NCBI GenBank assembly: GCA_012965075.1
Contig: DTSY01000157.1
Location: forward strand, 1 to 5,135
DNA: 5,135 nt
Reading direction: 5' to 3'
From: Gammaproteobacteria bacterium
GTDB lineage: Bacteria; Pseudomonadota; Gammaproteobacteria; Magnimaribacterales; Magnimaribacteraceae
Part shown: in pieces, positions 1 through 5,135 of the stretch
Numbering within the stretch: position 1 is the first letter of the stretch
Layout: every line of letters begins with the position of its first letter
Position numbers and translations under genes: made by a program
Notes under the pieces: generated by a model
Database searches by the model: none
Told to the model about the DNA's origin: nothing
Seen by the model: the letters and a program-made list of their open reading frames with translations, nothing else

Positions 1-1031
1 TCAAAGAGAGCTGTACCACTAAGTTTATCCGTAAAAACACCATCTGGAGTATTCTTAAAAATCTGATACTGTTCACAATACCTGGCGTCTGTACCTTGAC
101 TAAATGCCACACTAAAAGCCTCAGTTTCCCCTAATTTAAATAAGCCCAAGATTTTGTAAAAAGTTTCGGCCTCCATATAACCCTTCTTTCCATACACCTC
201 TTTTCCATTTTCTAAAAATAAAACCGTAGGAGTTGCCCAAGTTTCTGTCTTGACCTTAAGTCCCTTGAGCTCTGAAGCCGTGCGAAAAGATAGGGGTATT
301 GTTCCTTGGTAACCAGACAGTACATTTTCCCTGAACTTTACACAGTAAGGGCAAGACTCAGATTCAATGACTACTATTTGCTTTCCTTTTTGAAGCAAAG
401 AATTGTCTATTTCCTCTGAGCTTTCATACTTTTTAAATACCACTCCTGTGGAATGATCGGGACAATAACCATTCGGATTTTTAACCAAGTAATCCTGGTG
501 ATACTCTTCCGCGTAATGAAATTCCACTAATGGTTTAATCTTAGTTGTAATCTTTCCATATCCTCTCGAACTCATGAGGATTTGAAATTCATTCAGGAGT
601 TCTTGAGCTATTTCTCTTTGTTGATCATTAATAGTAAGTATTACAGACCGGTATTGAGTACCTATATCATTCCCTTGACGATTAAGCTGTGTGGGATCAT
701 GACCTTCAAAGTAGTCCTTCAAAATCTCTTTTACCGAGACTACGTTTCTATCAAAGACTACAAGGACAACTTCTGCATGATTATTAGGGTTAAATCTATT
801 TTTTGATTTGGTTATTTCTCTATAAGTTGGCTTAACTCCCTTGCCGTCTGCATAGCCTGATGTGGCACTGACCACTCCAGGTATGGCTTCGTATCTTTTT
901 TCTTCTCCCCAAAAACATCCAGATCCTAGAACAATGCTCTCCAGATGACTGGTAGCTTGGATCTTTTCCTCAACTTCCGAACTTAATCCAAAACTAAGTA
1001 ATAAGATTAAACATGGAAAAATACTCTTCAT
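1..1031 (-). CDS. msrA: Exported MsrA-thioredoxin-MsrB fusion methionine sulfoxide reductase (3' end outside window)
   Basis: This gene would reduce methionine sulfoxide in exported proteins. I translated it by hand from ATG at 1029-1031; 343 codons stay open to the window edge. Residues 1-18 look like a signal peptide (MKS, then a Leu/Ile-rich core). Residues 33-193 are MsrA: GCFWGEE with catalytic Cys39, HDPTQLNRQGND at 111-122, GTQYRS at 124-129, and likely resolving Cys190 in NPNGYC. Residues about 205-300 are thioredoxin-like, with CPYC at 227-230 and a probable cis-proline in WATPT. From about 306 an MsrB domain starts (FSQGTDARYC, then DGVF...SGTALF). Asp335 and Ser338 stand where zinc-binding MsrBs have cysteines, so this is a zinc-free form. 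The MsrB catalytic region lies outside the window. The start follows the upstream stop by 6 bp, with only a weak A/G-rich ribosome site (AAAAAGAA). The MsrA call is firm, the thioredoxin call good, and MsrB likely from its N-terminal part. Confidence 0.93.
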   Translation of the reverse strand, partial: MKSIFPCLILLLSFGLSSEVEEKIQATSHLESIVLGSGCFWGEEKRYEAIPGVVSATSGYADGKGVKPTYREITKSKNRFNPNNHAEVVLVVFDRNVVSVKEILKDYFEGHDPTQLNRQGNDIGTQYRSVILTINDQQREIAQELLNEFQILMSSRGYGKITTKIKPLVEFHYAEEYHQDYLVKNPNGYCPDHSTGVVFKKYESSEEIDNSLLQKGKQIVVIESESCPYCVKFRENVLSGYQGTIPLSFRTASELKGLKVKTETWATPTVLFLENGKEVYGKKGYMEAETFYKILGLFKLGETEAFSVAFSQGTDARYCEQYQIFKNTPDGVFTDKLSGTALF

Positions 1032-1037
1032 TTCTTT

Positions 1038-2813
1038 TTAATTCTTTGTAACTAATGTTTTATAGGCAGGAAGTTCTTCTTCTTTTAAATCTCTCATCAG
1101 ATAGGCCCCAAACAACATCTCTTCAAAGGATTGGTCTCCCCAGGTAACTTCCACAGTTGGATCAGGATTAGCTAGGTTTTGAGCAGAATTATCCCACCAT
1201 TGGTGTTGAATTAAGGTAGTCCCAGCGGGTAAAAATTTTGGCTCTTCTAGATCATAGGAAGTTTGCCAATTAAAATCATAATTTGGAACCGAAAGAAGAA
1301 CTTCAGTTGTGCCATTAGGATAATAAGCAGCTACAACCATCTTCTTGCCTCGATAATGGGCATGAACCAGAACGCTATAGAGAAGAGCATCTTTAGAAAC
1401 AACTCTGGTAGCAGACTCTTTATGTTCTTTGACTCCTGCAGGAATTCGAATCCTAGGGTTAAGTATCATCATTGAAAAAATCTCATGTTTAGGTTTTTCT
1501 TCTGCAACCCAAATACCCATTCTGGTTTCATCTACAGTAGCCCTCCCGACTGGTGTGTAGTGCATTTGAAATTCAAAAGCCACATCGGCTGGAAGAAAAA
1601 TACCTCCACCATCTGGGTAAGGGTTGCTATTAATGCCTGGTGCATAACCCCTCAGTCCCTTGCGTTCTCGGTACTTTAATCTTCCCTTTCGTGGCCCCCG
1701 AGTTTCTAATTGTCCAAAACTAGTGATTACATGGTGTAAAACGGCTTTATCGCCAGGTAAAACTTCTGCTGCCTTTACCCATACATCTTTTCCTACTGTA
1801 TTTTTAACAAACTTATATTGATAGTCGACTACACCGGTGGCAGGTATGTCCGTCGCAGGTATGTTTATTACATAATCTGGAGGACCCAGCTCTTCTTCAT
1901 TGGCCCATTCTGATTGGCTGATGGCAGTTCCCAGCAGCGGATCAGCTCCCTCCCCCTTAGGGGCTCCTGCTTCAATCCAATGAACTAGGGTCTTAATCTC
2001 TTCATTATTTAAAGATCTGTCATTGCTAAATTGTCCAATGAAAGGATCGGCATGCCAAGGAGGCATTCTTTTAGTTCGAATCACTTCCCGCATCATCAAT
2101 GAAAACCCTTTTACCATGTTGTAATCCGTCATTGCCCAAGGTCCAACTCCCCCTTTTCTGTGACAAACAGCACAATTCTCCAGTAATATTGGCGCTACCT
2201 GTTGAGAGTAAGAAATAGATTTTTTGTTATACTTATTAGGGAAGTTAATTAAACATCCTAAAGATTCTGTTCTAGGAACAGCTACAACCTCTCCTGCTAA
2301 CAGATCATCTATTGCATCTTTGAGGAAATGTTCAGAAGCTTCTTTCTTTTGATTTTCATAGGTTAATCTGTCGTCAATGGCTCCAATATAGGCCACTGAC
2401 CAATTTTTCGGATTTACTATAAATACTTCCCCGGTCCTGCTTAACTCTAAAGATTCACCAATAATCTGAGTTTCGTCAATGAGAATGTTGAGATCATATC
2501 CATATTCCTTAGCTTCTTCTCTGATAGAAAGCCTATCATCCTGAAGATTTGAATTAAGCATGAAGAATTCAACCTCTTTATCAGAATAAATATCTCTGAG
2601 TTCTTGGAATCTAGGAGCCGCGTTTCTTGCAAAAGGACAACCATTTCCTTGAACTAAAAAAACTAGGGCTTTTTGATCGTCGTAATAAAAAAGCTCATGC
2701 GAACCACCCTTGTGATCTAATAATCTGAAGTTCTCTACCTTGTCTCCTGGCTCAATGGCTGAAACCCCAATAGAAAGGAACAAAATCAAGAAAAAGGTTA
2801 TTTTTTTTACCAT
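1038..2813 (-). CDS. Exported redoxin / cytochrome c / PHM-like copper type II monooxygenase fusion
   Basis: A 591-residue three-part redox protein. Residues 1-19 form a signal peptide (MVKK, hydrophobic core, SA-I-E), so it should act in the periplasm. Residues 20-175 are an AhpC/TSA-like redoxin domain with one cysteine, Cys59, in GNGCPFAR. Cys187 follows in a linker. Residues 200-290 are a cytochrome c domain: heme site CAVCH (214-218), possible axial Met250 in MPPWHADP, and FSNDRSL. Residues 310-575 resemble the copper type II ascorbate-dependent monooxygenases (PHM/DBH). HH at 360-361 matches PHM H107/H108, QMHY (His418) matches H172, VHAHYRGK (His484, His486) matches H242/H244, and Met566 in FEEM matches M314. 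The DFNWQ and NPDP segments also fit bacterial members. There is no Cys after 217, so the animal PHM disulfides are absent. The start follows an in-frame TAG directly and lacks a good Shine-Dalgarno. The methionine sulfoxide reductase gene begins 6 bp downstream. The substrate is unknown; the fused heme may feed electrons to copper (inference). Confidence 0.9.
   Translation of the reverse strand: MVKKITFFLILFLSIGVSAIEPGDKVENFRLLDHKGGSHELFYYDDQKALVFLVQGNGCPFARNAAPRFQELRDIYSDKEVEFFMLNSNLQDDRLSIREEAKEYGYDLNILIDETQIIGESLELSRTGEVFIVNPKNWSVAYIGAIDDRLTYENQKKEASEHFLKDAIDDLLAGEVVAVPRTESLGCLINFPNKYNKKSISYSQQVAPILLENCAVCHRKGGVGPWAMTDYNMVKGFSLMMREVIRTKRMPPWHADPFIGQFSNDRSLNNEEIKTLVHWIEAGAPKGEGADPLLGTAISQSEWANEEELGPPDYVINIPATDIPATGVVDYQYKFVKNTVGKDVWVKAAEVLPGDKAVLHHVITSFGQLETRGPRKGRLKYRERKGLRGYAPGINSNPYPDGGGIFLPADVAFEFQMHYTPVGRATVDETRMGIWVAEEKPKHEIFSMMILNPRIRIPAGVKEHKESATRVVSKDALLYSVLVHAHYRGKKMVVAAYYPNGTTEVLLSVPNYDFNWQTSYDLEEPKFLPAGTTLIQHQWWDNSAQNLANPDPTVEVTWGDQSFEEMLFGAYLMRDLKEEELPAYKTLVTKN
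1833..1862 (-). repeat. Two tandem 15-bp units encoding IPATD-IPATG
   Basis: Inside the monooxygenase fusion, two adjacent 15-bp units (1848-1862 and 1833-1847 in reading order) encode IPATD then IPATG. They share an exact 10-bp core, gcaggtatgt on the plus strand. They lie at the boundary between the cytochrome c linker and the copper domain. A small in-frame slippage duplication is the simplest explanation, though the units have already diverged at several bases. Confidence 0.6.
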
Positions 2814-2825
2814 CTAAAACTTTTT

Positions 2826-2845
2826 TGGAACACTTACTTGTTCTA
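2826..2845. promoter_or_regulatory. Palindrome GAACA-N6-TGTTC upstream of the monooxygenase fusion
   Basis: A perfect 5-bp inverted repeat, gaaca (2828-2832) and tgttc (2839-2843), has a 6-base centre and lies about 15-25 bp before the ATG at 2813. It could be an operator for a dimeric regulator or a weak hairpin near the ribosome site. Arms this short can arise by chance in AT-rich DNA. I see no U-run after it on the coding strand, so it is not a convincing terminator for the upstream gene. Confidence 0.25.
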
Positions 2846-2862
2846 TTTTATTACAATTGCAG

Positions 2863-2891
2863 ACTATTCTCCTTAAAAGTAGAAATTTCAA
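2863..2891 (-). promoter_or_regulatory. Possible sigma70-type promoter for the monooxygenase/Msr pair
   Basis: Read on the minus strand, TTGAAA (2886-2891, 5 of 6 to TTGACA) is followed after 17 bases by AATAGT (2863-2868, 4 of 6 to TATAAT). It lies in the only gap of notable size in the window, 50 bases before the ATG at 2813. The -10 box is weak and AT-rich DNA gives many such matches. The 90-bp gap itself supports a start site here as much as the boxes do. Confidence 0.25.
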
Positions 2892-2903
2892 CCAGGCAAC
2901 TTA

Positions 2904-4064
2904 TCAATCATCAAATACTTTAATTATTTTTCTCGCTATATTCCTTTGTTGTATTTGTGAAGTTCCTTCATAAAGCCTGAATAGTCTCGTATCTCTATAA
3001 AATCTTGTTATGACGTTATCGTCTATAAATCCGGCTCCTCCCATAATCTGCACGCTATTGTCTGCTACTCTAGTCACCATCTCAGAAGCGAAATACTTAG
3101 CTGCAGAAATTTCCACTTCAGGTATCTCTCCTTTATCAAAATTCCGTGCTGCTTCTAAGGTCATAGCTTTTGCGGCTACCATCTCAGTGAAACTATCTGC
3201 CAACATATTCTGGATAGATGGCATTTCTGATATAGGCATATTGAATTGGTTTCGAGACTTAGCAAACTTTATAGCCTCTTCAATTAATCTTTGAGCTTGT
3301 CCGACACAGGTTGCAGCCACATGTAATCTAGCATGATTTATACCTCTTAGTGCAGGCTTTAATCCGCCACCTTCCTGGCCTCCCAGCAAACTATCAGAAG
3401 GAACAACACAGTCTGTAAAATTAATATCTGTGGGGGCAGATCCTCTTTGTCCAAGTAACTTAGGTATCTTTCCTACCTGTATTCCTGGAAGTTTCGCATC
3501 AACTAAGAATGAAGAAATTCCTTTACTTCCTTTAAAACTATCATCAGTCTTTGCCATTACCAAAAAAATATCGGCATAAGGAGCATTAGTAATATATTTC
3601 TTTGTTCCATTCAGAACATAATTGTCATTCTCTTTAATTGCTGTAGTTTCTATGGCATTAGCATCACTACCAGCATTAGGTTCTGTTAAGGCAAAAGCAC
3701 CCACAAGATCTCCCCTAGCCATGGAAGGTAATATATTTTCTTTTTGTTTAGTTGTTCCAAAATCTAGGAGGGCTTGTGAACACAGACCTATAGTGGTGGA
3801 AAACCTAGATCTATAAACAGAAGAGGCTCTAGTAAATTCAAAAGTAAGAAGAACTTGCTCTTCCATATCAAAACCTAAGCCACCATATTTTTCAGGTATC
3901 GATATCCCAAACAAGCCTAATTCTTTTATTTTTAACATTATCTCTTTGCCAACCATCCCTTGTTCTTCAAGAATCTCCTCGTTGGGTATTAGAATCTTAT
4001 TGGTAAAATCTCTTACCAAGATTAAGAAATCTTCAAACTTCTTGTCCTTATTTTCTGACTTCAT
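2904..4064 (-). CDS. Acyl-CoA dehydrogenase (FAD-dependent, SCAD/MCAD-type active site)
   Basis: This 386-residue cytoplasmic flavoenzyme is of normal family length and should introduce a trans-2 double bond into an acyl-CoA, passing electrons to ETF. The all-alpha N-terminal domain covers about residues 5-120 (FGISIPEKYGG at 52-62). The middle beta domain has AFALTEPNAGSDA at 123-135 and YITNAPYADIF from 157. The C-terminal helical domain has RNQFNMPI (271-278), MGGAGF (341-346), YRDTR and LYEGTSQIQ. Glu366 in YEGT is the expected catalytic base, placed as in SCAD/MCAD and not as in isovaleryl-CoA dehydrogenase. No signal peptide is visible. The start has weak ribosome-site support (GGATAAG nearby) and follows the hydrolase stop by 20 bp, so the two are probably co-transcribed. 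The gene ends in tandem stops TGA-TAA. The acyl substrate cannot be told from motifs. Confidence 0.95.
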   Translation of the reverse strand: MKSENKDKKFEDFLILVRDFTNKILIPNEEILEEQGMVGKEIMLKIKELGLFGISIPEKYGGLGFDMEEQVLLTFEFTRASSVYRSRFSTTIGLCSQALLDFGTTKQKENILPSMARGDLVGAFALTEPNAGSDANAIETTAIKENDNYVLNGTKKYITNAPYADIFLVMAKTDDSFKGSKGISSFLVDAKLPGIQVGKIPKLLGQRGSAPTDINFTDCVVPSDSLLGGQEGGGLKPALRGINHARLHVAATCVGQAQRLIEEAIKFAKSRNQFNMPISEMPSIQNMLADSFTEMVAAKAMTLEAARNFDKGEIPEVEISAAKYFASEMVTRVADNSVQIMGGAGFIDDNVITRFYRDTRLFRLYEGTSQIQQRNIARKIIKVFDD

Positions 4065-4084
4065 AATTTCTTATCCATCATTGT

Positions 4085-5062
4085 CTATAAAGGAAGTATC
4101 TCTCCGGGCTTCACAGTTCTAAAGAAATCATCTGCTAGGTTTAATTTTTTCAATTCTTGATCAATCAATTGAGCGGGTTCAAGGATATCTTCATCAGTCA
4201 ATCTAAAAGTTCCCCAATGCATTCCAAAAGATTTTGAAACTCCTAGGTCTAATGCAATCTGAATTGATTCTGAGGGGTTTACATGGTGATAACGCATAAA
4301 CCAAAGAGGGTCATAACCTCCTATTGGAATCATAGCAAAATCTGGAGATCCCAACCTTGATCTAGTTTCCTTAAAATCGTCTGAGTAACCTGTATCACCA
4401 GCATGATAAATGGTGCTATCAGATGATTGCATAAACCAACCTCCCCAAAGGCTTTTATTACGATCCCTAAAACCCCTAGCAGACCAATGTTGCACGGGAG
4501 TAAAGGTAAACAGTGTATTCTTGACTTCTAAGTCTTCCCACCAAAGAAATTCAGTAACATTTTTAATTCCCGATCTAACCAAAAGATCCATATCTCCTTT
4601 TGAAACAAGAAATGAAGCATTGGGGTTGAGCTTATGCAAAGTTTTTAAGCTAGCTATATCTAAATGATCATAGTGGTTGTGACTGACAGTAATTACATCT
4701 ATATCCGGTAACTCTTCTAAGGAAATAGCTGGTGCAATAAGCCGTTTGGGACCCGCCCAAGAAAAAGGGGAAGCTCTTTTAGAAAAGACAGGATCAGTCA
4801 AAATGGTTAAATCTCCATTATTTAATAGATAAGTAGAGTGTCCAATCCACACGGCATAATTTTTTGATTGTTCCCCCAGCTGCTTCCATTGATCCGAAGT
4901 TTCTATTTGAACTGCTTTAGGTTCTTTTCTAGTCAACCTCCATTTCAAAAAATCCCCGAAAGATCTTTCACTGTCAAAAGAGGTTTGATTGGTGTTACTA
5001 AACGTTTCGCCTGACATTACAAAATTAGAAATTAACAGTAAAACTATAAGAAAATTTCTCAC
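4085..5062 (-). CDS. Exported metallo-beta-lactamase-fold hydrolase, NAPE-PLD-like
   Basis: A 325-residue zinc hydrolase. Its motifs follow N-acyl-phosphatidylethanolamine phospholipase D and its bacterial relatives (COG2220 group). WIGHST is at 72-77, LTDPVFSKRASPF at 88-100 and GPKR at 104-107. The metal motif SHNHYDHLD (127-135) supplies His128, His130, Asp132 and His133. His192 is in PVQHWSARG, Asp223 in AGDTGYS, and His282 in MHWGTF; together these fill the usual dinuclear zinc set. RNKSLWGGW and IPIGGYDP are also typical. Residues 1-18 are a hydrophobic export signal without a lipobox cysteine, so it should act in the periplasm or at the membrane. The start codon is GTG (5060-5062), the only in-frame choice because TAA lies two codons upstream; no clear Shine-Dalgarno is seen. 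A phosphodiester or lipid substrate is inferred from family only; many bacterial members have no known substrate. Confidence 0.92.
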   Translation of the reverse strand: MRNFLIVLLLISNFVMSGETFSNTNQTSFDSERSFGDFLKWRLTRKEPKAVQIETSDQWKQLGEQSKNYAVWIGHSTYLLNNGDLTILTDPVFSKRASPFSWAGPKRLIAPAISLEELPDIDVITVSHNHYDHLDIASLKTLHKLNPNASFLVSKGDMDLLVRSGIKNVTEFLWWEDLEVKNTLFTFTPVQHWSARGFRDRNKSLWGGWFMQSSDSTIYHAGDTGYSDDFKETRSRLGSPDFAMIPIGGYDPLWFMRYHHVNPSESIQIALDLGVSKSFGMHWGTFRLTDEDILEPAQLIDQELKKLNLADDFFRTVKPGEILPL

Positions 5063-5065
5063 GTA

Positions 5066-5135
5066 TTAAAATAAATTTTTTAGGGCACTAAATTGCTCAG
5101 TTGCAAGTTCCCCTTTTTCCTCTGCCTTAATACAT
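5066..5135 (-). CDS. C-terminal end of an unidentified protein (5' part outside window)
   Basis: An open frame enters from the right edge and ends at TAA (5066-5068) after 22 codons, finishing KAEEKGELATEQFSALKNLF. It ends 3 bp before the GTG of the hydrolase gene and in the same frame. The composition (charged, helical-looking, no low-complexity) is that of an ordinary soluble C-terminus, and the spacing fits an operon partner. Too little is present to name a family. Confidence 0.5.
   Translation of the reverse strand, partial: CIKAEEKGELATEQFSALKNLF

Noticed and set aside
582..806. Plus-strand open frame of 74 codons
   Set aside because: It lies wholly opposite the MsrA coding region, whose motifs are unmistakable, and it has no recognisable motif or ribosome site. 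The other plus-strand frames (around 1263, 1485, 3010, 3622 and 4410) are rejected for the same reason.
2255..2639. Reading the redoxin domain as a TlpA/ResA disulfide reductase
   Set aside because: The active-site stretch is CPFA, with no second cysteine of a CxxC, so peroxiredoxin-like is the safer term.
2447..2644. Minus-strand open frame of 65 codons inside the monooxygenase fusion
   Set aside because: It overlaps the redoxin domain in another frame and resembles no protein I know; it is a shadow of the real gene.
2828..2843. Palindrome read as a LexA box or as an intrinsic terminator
   Set aside because: The spacing between GAAC and GTTC (8) differs from the Gram-positive LexA box (4), and no U-run follows the hairpin on the coding strand.
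2869..2874. Good Shine-Dalgarno AAGGAG on the minus strand in the 90-bp gap
   Set aside because: No start codon at a suitable distance opens a frame; the nearest TTG is followed at once by TAA. It lies too far from the ATG at 2813 to serve it, and overlaps the candidate promoter spacer.
4085..5062. Calling the hydrolase UlaG (ascorbate-6-phosphate lactonase)
   Set aside because: UlaG shares the broad fold, but the WIGHST, LTDPVFSKRASPF, QHWSARG and MHWGTF set fits the NAPE-PLD-like group, and the protein has an export signal unlike a cytoplasmic sugar-phosphate enzyme.

Overview
The window is AT-rich and tightly packed, and every gene I can support lies on the minus strand. Transcription therefore runs from the right end (base 5135) to the left. 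Nothing suggests a mobile element: I see no transposase, integrase, tRNA, rRNA, CRISPR array or long repeat. The gene families, N-terminal export signals and low GC suggest a free-living, probably aquatic Gram-negative bacterium. A small-genome marine gammaproteobacterium of the SAR86 kind is one possibility, but that placement is inference from style and not from a marker gene.

In order of transcription: (1) 5066-5135, the last 22 codons of an unidentified gene that starts outside the window; (2) 4085-5062, an exported metallo-beta-lactamase-fold hydrolase of the NAPE-PLD-like group, GTG start; (3) 2904-4064, a soluble acyl-CoA dehydrogenase; (4) a 90-bp gap at 2814-2903, the only sizeable intergenic space, with a possible promoter and a small palindrome; (5) 1038-2813, a 591-residue exported fusion of a single-cysteine redoxin domain, a CxxCH cytochrome c domain and a type II copper monooxygenase module related to PHM/DBH; (6) 1-1031, an exported methionine sulfoxide reductase with MsrA, thioredoxin-like and MsrB parts in that order, cut by the left window edge.

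Gene spacings are 3, 20, 90 and 6 bp. This fits either one long operon or two units split at the 90-bp gap. Genes 5 and 6 (6 bp apart) make sense together: a periplasmic copper/heme redox enzyme next to a dedicated repair enzyme for oxidised methionine. The two upstream genes look like lipid or acyl metabolism. A link between them and the monooxygenase is speculative.

The most unusual object is the 1038-2813 protein. All six copper-ligand positions of animal PHM appear to have counterparts, yet it sits behind a heme c domain and a peroxiredoxin-like domain in one chain. Its substrate cannot be read from the sequence. The MsrA-Trx-MsrB order is also notable because it differs from the Trx-MsrA-MsrB order of Neisseria PilB.
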